From: Sordaria brevicollis
Lineage: Eukaryota; Ascomycota; Sordariomycetes; Sordariales; Sordariaceae
Length of the DNA: 64,000 bases
Reading direction: 5' to 3'
Assembly: GCA_033439795.1 (NCBI GenBank)
Contig: JAUTDP010000012.1
Coordinates: forward strand, 2,108,001 to 2,172,000
In this document: piece by piece, positions 12,701 through 21,727 of the stretch
Layout: each line of letters starts with the position of its first letter
How positions within the stretch are numbered: position 1 is the stretch's first letter
Notes under the pieces: model-generated
What the model saw: the letters and a program-made list of their open reading frames with translations, nothing else
Told to the model about the DNA's origin: nothing
Databases searched by the model: none
Translations under genes and position numbers: made by a program

Positions 12701-14163
12701 TTGGATGATGACGAAGATCAAGAGATGGGTGACGCCGGTGACGATGAAGATCGCGAAGCCCGTGAAGCAGAGAAGGCCAAGTCGGCCTTCGAAAAGATGA
12801 AGCGAGCTGCTGAGCGGGAGAAGAAGCTCAAAGAGCTCAAGAAGAAGAGCAAAGCTAGAGAAATGGTCGAAGAGCAGGCCGAGGAGTCTGAAGATGAATA
12901 TGCCGGTCTCGGAGGTATCGACGGGGAGGGGAGCAGTGATGAGGAGGATGAAGAGTTGGTCAAGGAGATGATTGATGACGAGACCAAGGCTGGGGAGGCG
13001 GATGAGAGGAAGTTGGCTGCTTTTTATGCGTAAGTTGCCCTTTTGTCTACATGGTAGGAGTGAAAGCTAACAAAAACGATAGTGACCGCGAACGAGCCTC
13101 GGACGAGAAGCAAGTCGAGAAGCTCTTCCATGATATCACCACTGGTATGCTCCGTCGCAAACGCGCCCGCGGCGAAGGCGGCGAATGGGATGACCTCTCA
13201 GACGAGGACGACGGCGGCGAGGCTCGTAAGCGGATGAAGAGACGACAGTTTGCCAAGATGCAGCGCGCTCTTCTGGCCGATGAGCGCATCAGCAAAGTTG
13301 CCGAGAATCCGAAGACGAAGGCGTTCCTCAAGTCTATTGAAGACCGTGGAAGTGACGATGAGATGGATTTCTTATTTGGTCCCGCCGCCGACAAGTCGTC
13401 TTCCGTCATCCCCGAAACCCAGGAAGATTCTCAAGACAAGACCATACCCGCTACTCAACAACCACAAGCCGCAACAAACCCGCGCCGGACAAAGACTGGT
13501 CGCAAACCAGCTAACCTGGGCGAAATCCGCGAGAGCTTGTCTAACTTACTAGACGAACCACACACCTCCTCCGTCATCCCCGCCACCGTCCTCGGTTCCG
13601 ACGACGAAGAAGAAGAGGACAGCATCCCCGCCACCCCCGGCAAGGAACCCGCCCAACTCAAACCTATTGCCAACAACCCCCGCAGAACAGGCTCAGCAGT
13701 CCCAATCGTAGACCGCATCTCCCTCAAACGGCAATCCTCCTCTTCCTTATCCTCCACCACCTCCGCCACAACCCAATCCAAACTCGCCTTCGCCGCCCCC
13801 TCCTCTTCTTTATCTCAATCAGCATTCAAAGTCCCCGCCCTATTACGGCGCGCCACCACAAACTCCTCCGCCCTCTCCTCCACCACCCCTACTGGCGCTG
13901 GCCCATCAGCGTCCGGGTCATTTTCTACAACTACCAACCCTTACACGGGGAGTAAAGCCGCGGGGGCAAGCGGGTTTGGAGAAGATGTAAAGATTAAAAA
14001 GACGGCGGGCAAGATGTCAGGGATTAATTACTTTGCTAGGGAGAATGAGAGACGCGCAAAAGTGGCGGAGGCGGAGAAGAGGAGGGAGGCGAAGAAGTGG
14101 AAGGGGGTGGAGGGACGTGGGGAGAGTGTTAGGGGGGTTTTTGGGAAGGGGACGTTTGAGTAA
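9722..14163 (+). CDS. mrc1: Mrc1/claspin-type replication checkpoint mediator
   Basis: Replisome-associated adaptor that relays stalled-fork signals from ATR/Mec1-type kinases to the Rad53/Cds1 checkpoint kinase. Model: join 9722-13029, 13083-14163 (53-nt intron, donor GTAAGT, acceptor TAG), giving 1462 aa. The protein is very acidic, with several runs of Asp/Glu. SQ/TQ sites, the phosphorylation targets of ATR/ATM kinases, cluster at about residues 785-910 (DDSQSQ, NFSQT, LTQDQ and others). A conserved Mrc1-like block lies at about 980-1150, beginning RRRGDVITGSALFNAS and continuing over the splice junction into DRERASDEKQVEKLFHDIT. Size and layout match filamentous-fungal Mrc1. Start chosen at the first ATG (CACAATGG context). 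An ACGCGT box lies upstream. The identification is firm at family level. Confidence 0.9.
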
Positions 14164-14696
14164 ACTACCTATGAATGGTTGGGAAGGTGTGGAAGGGGGG
14201 AAAAGGTTGTGGCTGTTGGAGTATCGAGTACATATTGTTTGAATAAGGGGTTTCTTATACCATGATGGATATTAGGCGTATTGGGGTTTTACGGTTATGG
14301 TTATGGATATAGTATCACTCACGGTTTAGGAGATGGCCGTCAGGATTATCGAGTGTTCTGAAGGATAAAAGAAAATGTTCTGACCACTCAATTACTGCAT
14401 GTTGCATCTGTAAACATGTCTATACTTTTTCTCCTTTATCCTCTCGAGAGATCTGCTCATTCCTCGGGCCGACTCAAATCAAAGCCACTCCACGTGGAAG
14501 GTGTTCTTTTGCTCAGATTCTAAACATCGTTGAACGATTTCAGTCCTAGGAAGTTTTTCTTACAGAGTCAATGCCTTGTTTGAATTCTATATGCTCTAGA
14601 TTAACAAATCTCCCAGATTGCCGCCCGTTATATCCAAATCTACAAAAGGATCTAAAATCGAAATGGCCAGTATTGAGATCAAAAGCTCTCTCTTCC
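14164..14696. other. Convergent intergenic between mrc1 and MFS genes
   Basis: The 3' regions of two convergent genes. No gene, repeat or structured element is supported. Confidence 0.5.
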
Positions 14697-16562
14697 TCAA
14701 GCCTCCATCCTCCCATCATGCTCCGCAATCGCCTCCTCAATCTCCCTCTCCTCCTCCGGACTCACCCCTCCCGCCGTCCACCCCGTGCCGGCCTGCACCA
14801 GCAACACAATCACACACAACACCGCCGCGCTCTGATAAAGCGCCCTCAACGCATTCTCATACCCCCTAATCGCCACCACCCTCTCGGCAACCGTCAAAAA
14901 TCCTCCCGGCTCATGTACCCGCGCCGGACTACCCACCAAAACCGTAACCAGCTTTTCCATCCTCTCTTTTGTCAAACCCTCGAGGGTCTCAAACCCCTTA
15001 TACAACGACCCCCTCAACTCCCTCCCAAAGATGCCACCTCCTATCGCTGTGCCAAAGGAACCGGCAAACCCACGGAATGTTGCGAGTAGGCCGGTAACGA
15101 TAAAGTGCTCGCGTACGTGCGATAAGTGCAAAAGATGCGCCATGGTGTAATTAACCGCTGCGCCCGTGGCCAGGCCATTAACGAAAACAACGGCCACATA
15201 CCAGGACATGTGCGTCGCCGCGTTGCTTACCCACCCCATGGCCAGGATTGCTAAGCCGAAGATAGTCATCGATAAAAGACTAGGAAACCAGTACCCCTTG
15301 GAGGTAGTATGGTCGGCGTGGGTCATGTGTAACCAGCCTACTAACAACCCGCCGGTGCCGAAACCGAGGTTGGTTGGGATTAGGATCGAGCCGGCGAGGG
15401 CTGGGCTGGCGCCCCGGACGGCGAGGGCGAAGATGGGTGCGTAGAAGAGGACGGTCCAGCGGGCGGACATGAATCCTAGCTGGGAGAGGCAGGAGAGTAG
15501 GATGCCGCGGGAGCGGAGGATGTGCAGCGGGATGATAGGGTCGGAGGCGTAGCGACTTTCGATGAGGAGGAACAGACCAAAGGTGCCGAAGGAGGAGACC
15601 AAAGGTGTGAAGTGGATTCCCGTCCGGCCGGAGAGGGAGTATAATAGCAAGACAATGGTGGTTGTAAGGGTGACGGCGCCGGCGTAGTCGATCCCTTTTA
15701 GCTTTTGGAGGTTCGTCTTCTCCATATCCCCAGGGGCTAAAGGGGTGCCAGTGGACATGACGAACGACGGTATACTGGCGTAAACTCCGAGTCCACCCAA
15801 CAGACCCAAGGGAGCCTGCATCCAAAATAACGCCCTCCACCCTATCACGGGTAACAACGCACCAAAAACTACCGCACCAGTCGACATACCAATCGTAAAC
15901 CCGGCATTCGTCAGTCCGATCCAGACTCCCCTTCGCTTCTTACTCGTTAATTGAATGACGAGAATCAGAGCCAACGTCATGATGCCGCCTCCGCCTATAC
16001 CGACTAGGACGCGGCCAGCCATGAATACCGTCAGGTTGGTAGCCTGGGAAGTGACGAGGGCTCCCACGGAGAAAAAGAGGGAGGAGATCAAAACCATGAG
16101 CCCTGGGGTGAAGATGGTGGATAGACGACCGATTAAAGGGGCGACGGAGGAGGAGGTAATCAAGTAAACGCCGGTAAACCACATGGCGCTGTCGTAGGCG
16201 GAGAGGTCGGAGGCGATGGTGGATTGGATGGTGGAGATGCCGGACATGTTGCTTGCTGTCGTCTTGTTAGCACATAGCTGGTAAATGGGAATGAGGAGAG
16301 GCTTACCTTGAAGGAAGATGAGAGCCCACATGCTTAGAGCTATGGATAGGCCACGAGCAAAACCGATGGGCTTCTCATCTTGGGAAGCAGGCGGTGATGA
16401 TGTTGGTGGTGGTTCATTGCCGATGGTGTAAGAGCTTGCTGTCTCGGAGTTGAGAAGGGGGGTGGTTTCGGCTGCTGAAGCTGTGAGAGTTGGTGATGAG
16501 CTGACGTCGGCCTCATCAGCATTGCCATTGTGACGACGGAGGTCGTCTCTTTCGAAGGCCAT
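14697..16562 (-). CDS. Major facilitator superfamily transporter (drug/amino-acid antiporter type)
   Basis: Multi-spanning membrane transporter, probably plasma-membrane or vacuolar. Model: complement of join 14697-16255, 16307-16562, giving 604 aa. The 51-nt intron (donor GTAAGC, branch GCTAAC, acceptor CAG) is in frame and stop-free, so an unspliced reading stays open and adds 17 residues. The N-terminal 90 residues are hydrophilic. Then follow about 12-14 hydrophobic helices with MFS motifs: a GRLSTIF-type motif A loop between helices 2 and 3, GIGGGGIMTLALI, KKRRGVW, and a motif-C-like GAVVFGALLP in helix 5. The layout resembles fungal DHA2 and vacuolar basic amino acid (VBA) transporters; the substrate is not known. 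Start taken at 16562 (CCGCCATGG, strong context); the frame extends upstream to another ATG at 16697. Confidence 0.82.
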   Translation of the reverse strand: MAFERDDLRRHNGNADEADVSSSPTLTASAAETTPLLNSETASSYTIGNEPPPTSSPPASQDEKPIGFARGLSIALSMWALIFLQGKPLLIPIYQLCANKTTASNMSGISTIQSTIASDLSAYDSAMWFTGVYLITSSSVAPLIGRLSTIFTPGLMVLISSLFFSVGALVTSQATNLTVFMAGRVLVGIGGGGIMTLALILVIQLTSKKRRGVWIGLTNAGFTIGMSTGAVVFGALLPVIGWRALFWMQAPLGLLGGLGVYASIPSFVMSTGTPLAPGDMEKTNLQKLKGIDYAGAVTLTTTIVLLLYSLSGRTGIHFTPLVSSFGTFGLFLLIESRYASDPIIPLHILRSRGILLSCLSQLGFMSARWTVLFYAPIFALAVRGASPALAGSILIPTNLGFGTGGLLVGWLHMTHADHTTSKGYWFPSLLSMTIFGLAILAMGWVSNAATHMSWYVAVVFVNGLATGAAVNYTMAHLLHLSHVREHFIVTGLLATFRGFAGSFGTAIGGGIFGRELRGSLYKGFETLEGLTKERMEKLVTVLVGSPARVHEPGGFLTVAERVVAIRGYENALRALYQSAAVLCVIVLLVQAGTGWTAGGVSPEEEREIEEAIAEHDGRMEA

Positions 16563-17562
16563 GGCGGTGACCTTGTCTCGATCTTGAACGGGAGATGTAG
16601 TTGTGATACCGACTCTTATCAGATGGAGGTGTTGTTGAGATGAAGTCACCCTGTTGAGATCATCGATGAACGAAAGGATAGAAGAACCAGGTATCACGAG
16701 AACTTCAAACAGGTGTTCATCCCATTTTTTGTGAATGAAGTAACGGTGAAGTTTATATTTCCATTACCTGAGAAGATGTCCAACGTCATCAAGGAATCCG
16801 TGTCCGAACGCGTTGTCTGATTGGTGATGACCGGGGTAAACGGGGATTAAGAAGGAAGTACATTATTAATCGCTTTCAAACGGCTTTCCAGATGCAGATT
16901 CTACACGGTAGAGTGCCAGATTGCCGGGTTGTGTACCTGAATATGTATTATGTACGATGCGCTGTCAGTGGGGGCCGGTGTGTTCAAGGTCACACTTCAA
17001 CTGTGAAACGTGGAAAAAGAGACATTGTCATGATAAAGCTTGATGCTGTGTAAAAGTCGTTGACTACGGTTGCACTTTCCATGTCGACGGAAAAGAGATG
17101 CCGGACAGATGCAGGTCTCACTGCGCAATCAGATCAACAGGTACCGAACCCTAACCCCGATCTACAATTTCTGGCAGACTGAAGACAGCTTCCCCAGTCT
17201 TGGCATCGAAGCTCCCCATGTCCGTGCCAAGATAATTTTCCACTTGAACCCTCCTCCGTCGACCGGCCCCCGGGGAGCGGGACCTGACAGTGACTCCATC
17301 ACGAATTAGTGCCCCACTGTCCCGAGACGTCCTCGACGGGAATGCCCATGCTTGTGACTTTGACTTGACTGTGTTTCGAGGAATCCACAAAGATTACTCG
17401 ATCATTACTCGATACAATCCACCGGCGAGTTAGTTCAATCATTCCTTTTTTATATCTGTGAATTATCTTCACTTGCCCTCATCTCACTCACTCACTCAAA
17501 CCACCAGACCACTCCCTCCTTCTCCTCTAACACCACCACTCACCACCAGACAGACCATCACG
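16563..17562. other. Divergent promoter region of MFS and dihydroorotase genes
   Basis: One kilobase of normal composition between two divergent genes. The 100 bases before the dihydroorotase start are CT-rich, as in many highly expressed filamentous-fungal genes. No other motif was recognised. Confidence 0.5.
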
Positions 17563-18700
17563 ATGCCCCTCAAGGACTCCTACCTCCTCCCCGCCGCGGC
17601 GGACATGCACGTCCACCTGCGCAACGCCCCGGGTCCCATCGCCGAGCTGGTAACCCCCACCATCCGCAAAGCCGGCATCGACACCGTCTTCGTCATGCCC
17701 AACCTGGCCCCTCGCCCCGTCATCACCGTCGACGAGGCTCTCGAGTACAAGAAGGCTCTCGAGGCTTATGACCCCAACGTGAACTACCTCATGTCCTTGT
17801 ATCTCCACGAGAGTATCACCCCCGAGGAGATCCGCAAAGCCAAGAAGGCTGGTATTGCTGGTGTTAAGGTTTGTCTTTTTTTTGTCCATCCCCCGCATTC
17901 ATTTTATCATTTCTAACAGTGTGAGTGAAAAGGCCTACCCCCGCGGCGCCACAACCAACTCCCAATGGGGCGTCATCTCCTTCGACCCCTTCCACGCCGT
18001 CCTTTCCGCCATGGAAGAAGAAGGTCTCGTCCTCAACCTCCACGGCGAGATGCCCTCTTCTGCGACAGACAACATTACAGTCATGAACGCCGAATCCAAG
18101 TTCCTCCCCACTTTGACCTCCCTCCACTCTAAATACCCCAAGCTCAAGATCGTCCTCGAGCATTGCACAACAGCCGACGCCGTCGCCGCTGTTAGGGCAT
18201 GCGGTCCTAACGTTGTCGCTACCATCACCGCCCACCATTTGAGCTTGTTGGTAGATGACTGGTCCGCCAACGTCCACCACTACTGCAAGCCCTCCGCCAA
18301 ATCTCCCGAGGATCGTCGCGCCCTTCTCCAAGCCCTTGTCACCAGCAACGGCAAATTCTTCCTGGGCACCGACAGTGCGCCCCACGATATTTCCAGCAAG
18401 AAGGGCAAGGGCAATACGGCAGCGGGTGTTTTTACTCAGCCGTATGCCCTTGGCTACGTGTTGACTGCGCTGGAGGAGGGAATTGCGAGGGGAGATGTTA
18501 AGAAGGAGGAGGTGACGGAGGAGGTACTTGCGGGTTTCTTTAGCGAGTTTGGACGCAAGTTTTATGAGGTTGCGCCTGCGGAGAAGAAGATTCTTGTGAA
18601 GAGGGGGGGAGCAGTTGTTGAGGAGAGTTTGAAGACGGATAAGGTGGAGATTGTGCCGTATAGGGCGGGAGAGAAGATTTGGAGTGTTGAGTGGCAGTAG
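17563..18700 (+). CDS. pyr-6: Dihydroorotase (homodimeric, E. coli PyrC/Ura4 type)
   Basis: Catalyses reversible cyclisation of carbamoyl-aspartate to dihydroorotate, step 3 of pyrimidine synthesis, in the cytosol. Model: join 17563-17868, 17933-18700, giving 357 aa, close to the usual 345-365. The zinc site is complete: His16 and His18 in DMHVHLR, the lysine to be carboxylated at Lys102 (last codon of exon 1, GIAGVK), His139 (NLHGE), His179 (LEHCTT) and the catalytic Asp249 (GTDSAPH). Numbering of the first four matches or nearly matches the E. coli enzyme. The intron (17869-17932) has donor GTTTGT and an AAG acceptor; the CAG seven bases after the branch site would lead to a stop, so it was not used. 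The Neurospora dihydroorotase gene is pyr-6; the symbol assumes Neurospora. CG-rich third positions suggest high expression. Confidence 0.93.
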
Positions 18701-19086
18701 ATTTGTCACCGAGGAGACGATGATGGAGGTGAGAAAAAAAGGGTCAAAAAGTCTGGGGAAGCAAAAGTGGTCAAAAGAAAATGGAGTCTGGGAATGGAGT
18801 GGCTTTGTGATTTGAGTCGGTCTGGGAAATGGGATCTCTCATTGAGGATACAGAAAAAGTACAGACATGTTATAAATGCAAGATACAACACTTGAGTCGT
18901 CAAAATCTCTATTCGTTGCCCCAGGTACACTGCGAGGACATAGCTCATTGCGCTGTATCAATCGCTTCAAAGTTGTTTGTATACACACGTTCCCACCTAA
19001 CATATTACATGCAGAAGTAACCCCCATAACGCCGCCGAAGAGAAGAAATAAGTAAGAAACAAAGTCTAAAAGCCCAACCTGCACGT
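18701..19086. other. Convergent intergenic after dihydroorotase
   Basis: The 3' regions of the dihydroorotase gene and the following minus-strand gene. Nothing else is seen. Confidence 0.5.
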
Positions 19087-20015
19087 CTATGACACCGGCA
19101 GTTGTGGTACCTCCGGCGGTACCCCCGTCACCGGCCCATTACTCCCACCCAACTCTCCCATCCCACTGCTTTCCGCCGCCTCATTCGCAGCCGCCTCCTC
19201 GGCTACTGCCTGAGCAGCCTGCGCTTGCTGCTCAGCATCCAACTTCTGCAATTCCTTCTGCCTCTCCTTCTCCGCCTTATCGATGATATCATCATCATCG
19301 CTCCAAAACTCATCATCATCCGGCAGCTCTGGCATTGCCATCCTCTTCCAGAACCTGAGTTCTTGCCTCATGGCCTTGGCATCCACTGTCCGCTCCCAGC
19401 GCTTCTCATCCTTGTCGTACTCGGCGCGGAACTTGCGAACAATCTCATTGGCCTTGCCGGCGTGCGCCTGCATCTCCCAGATCTGCTCGCGGAGTCGACA
19501 GTTTTCTGCGCGCGCCTCGGCTAGTTGGGCGCGGTACGAGTGGTGCCAGGCTGCCACGTCTTGGACGTGCTTGGCTTTGTACTCGTGGAACTTTTTGAGC
19601 ATGGTGTACATGACTTGTGAGTACTGTGAGAGGAGGGCGGCGTTGGCGTCTCGGGAGAACTTGGCCTTTTCGAGGGCCTCGGTGAGGATGGACACTAGTT
19701 GGTCGATGTTTTCATCTTGGTCTGCGGACGAGTTAGGACAGCTAAAGTTAGGACCCTGAGAGGACAAAACTTACTCTTCAGCTCCTCCCCTGCGGCATTC
19801 AGCAGCTCGTCATTTGTCAAAGACTGTGACCTTGCCCGCCCGCGCACTTTGCCAACTCCTGATACAACTTCCTCCAATGCTCGTTGGTTTTGCGCAAGCT
19901 GTCGACTCAACTCCTCCACCAATCCATAGATGTAATTGAGCTCGGCCTGGTGACCCGCCGGTGTGGGAAGGCCAACCATGGCGGCGGGCATATTTCCAGC
20001 GTGCATGCCGTTCAT
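19087..20015 (-). CDS. Coiled-coil protein of unknown function
   Basis: Not recognised. Model: complement of join 19087-19721, 19775-20015 (53-nt intron, donor GTAAGT, acceptor CAG), giving 291 aa from the first available Met. The segment AELNYIYGLVEELSRQLAQNQ and the region after the splice (DQLVSILTEALEKAKF, LREQIWEMQ) are heptad-like and predict coiled coils. An acidic patch DDDEFWSDDDD follows an FWKRM segment, then an Ala/Gln/Glu helix (about residues 225-260) and a Pro/Gly tail. The reading frame continues open upstream of the Met through 20354 to a TAG, and then for 183 more codons, so this is probably only the C-terminal part of a longer gene (see next entry). A scaffold or cytoskeletal role would be a guess from the coiled coils alone. 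Confidence 0.7.
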
Positions 20016-20906
20016 ATCCTCTTCTTCTTCTGTTGCTCCTGCTCTGACTCTTGACCTCGAAGCGTCTCTGACCCTTGATGATTGTCTCGTACTTGACCTT
20101 CCTCTATCCTCGATTGGGAGTGATTGGACTCCTCTTCGGCCCGCCGTTGATCTAGGAAGAGGTGCCTCGCGCGGAGTAGGGAGACCTGACCGAGGTACAC
20201 AAGGTCGTGTTACGGACTTTGGTTTCTCTACGTCCTCAACAAACTCTGCGTAAGCACGAGGTGTGTACTCTACTCCAGGTAAGGGTGCGTAACGGGGCCT
20301 CGGCGAAGGAGGAGGCCGTGGTAAAGGATCCGAAGTCGCAGAAGAATCAGGTTTCTAGTCCTGAGACGTAATCGTCGCTCCTCGAATGCTTTCAAGACTT
20401 GGTGGTTCTAGAATCTGTATGCGTCGCCGGGGTGGTAGAGGTGGCCTGCTGGAAGAACTGGCTCGGTCGGGATCGTTATTCTCCTTTTGTGACTGCGAGT
20501 CTTCTCGCGGTCGGCGCTGATGTCTTGGATTCGAGACGGAACCGTGGATAAACGGCGAGCTTGTGTTCGACGTAGGGTCCAGAGGAACTCGACTGGCAAG
20601 CCGGACTGCTGTCCCTGAGGTGCTTTGCAGTGAGTGTCCTGAATCCGAAGATGCGCCCGGGTCTTTGTCTGGACTTTGGTCGTCCTGGTCTGAGCCCGAT
20701 CGGGGGCGACTATCAGAGCGTCGCAGCACTATTGTGACGGTAGTCTTATGTATCGCGAAGTATGTAGACGTAACGATGAATCGTGCGCCTGGGGTCGCGA
20801 TTGGGGTTGGAGTCTGGTTGGATCGACGGTTGCGTCTATATGGTGGTGGTGATGCTGATGAGTAGCGCGTGTTGGTAGTAAATTTGGCTACCTGAGCTGT
20901 TGTTTG
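20016..20906 (-). pseudogene. Upstream part of the coiled-coil gene, split by an in-frame TAG
   Basis: The frame of the downstream gene is open from 20906 to the splice site at 19775 except for a single TAG at 20355-20357. Both sides look coding: Ser/Pro/Arg-rich text such as VPLDPTSNTSSPF and PPLPPRRRIQILEPPS before the stop, and RYAPLPGVEYTPRAYAEFVE after it. I found no intron with a usable donor and frame that would remove the TAG. The upstream part has no ATG of its own. One possible first exon is 21115-21134 (MAAATPG, donor GTAGGT) joined to an acceptor before 20835, which keeps the frame and would give 572 codons including the TAG. It may be a null allele, a sequence error, a readthrough stop or two separate genes. 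Confidence 0.55.
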
Positions 20907-21727
20907 TTAAATCAAGATGAATGTTGGCCGGGAAGATGTCTTGCGCAAGAATTAGAAGTGGTTGAGAAGAGGGAGATGTTGGTTGCTGGGGGGGGATTTT
21001 GTCTTGTTGACATTGGATGCCGATTGTCGAGGGGCACTTTCCACTTCCGTTGTTGCTATTGAATGCGTGCAGGAGCTGACCTCATGCCTGCCGGTGGGAA
21101 ATTGCCCCACCTACCCTGGAGTTGCAGCTGCCATATTCAGTGAAAGGCCGCTGAATCCAGAGCAGTTACAGTGGGCTAGGCGCTATCAGCACACCCACAG
21201 TGAATGATGGAAGTCAGACTTGGGTCCGTGCACGCTCTTTCCATCATTTCGTCTTCGTTCCTGGTGGCTTGCTCCCTCTCCTTCACACTATCACGACTTT
21301 CTCATCAAACACAGTTTCACGTGAGAATAACAGTCGACACACACTCCACCATTTTGTCGATAATTCTGGATTGGTCATTTGGGCTGGCCCATTCAATCAC
21401 TGCTCTCATTATTCGAAATCACGGCCAGCAGAGACAGCCGCGAAGACTGACCCTCGATTCACTTCCCTTCAGGTTTTGGTATCACTTGATTGGCCGCTCT
21501 CTCGCAACCTTTCGACGACGACTTTTACGGTTTCATTGCCATTCACACAGCGGGCAGAGAAGCATATTTTGGACTGGTTAAACTACCAACACACTTCAAA
21601 TTCGATTTGAGAACACGTACGGCATCACAGTGGGAGGAGGCAGCGAGTTATTCGAGACCACTCGTCCAAAGTCCTGTCTAGGACGGCAAGTCTCATCACT
21701 CATTCATCATCATAAACAAACGGCAAA
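20907..21727. other. Divergent intergenic region upstream of med1
   Basis: It may hold the first exon of the minus-strand coiled-coil gene (ATG at 21132-21134, unproven) and the long 5' leader of med1, in which several short open frames are present. No repeat or RNA gene is seen. Confidence 0.4.

Noticed and set aside
18829..19020. 63-codon frame between convergent genes
   Set aside because: It lies in the shared 3' region of two convergent genes and has no protein character.
21200..21610. Overlapping 125-136-codon frames upstream of med1
   Set aside because: They overlap in different frames in the med1 leader and look non-coding; at most short upstream ORFs.
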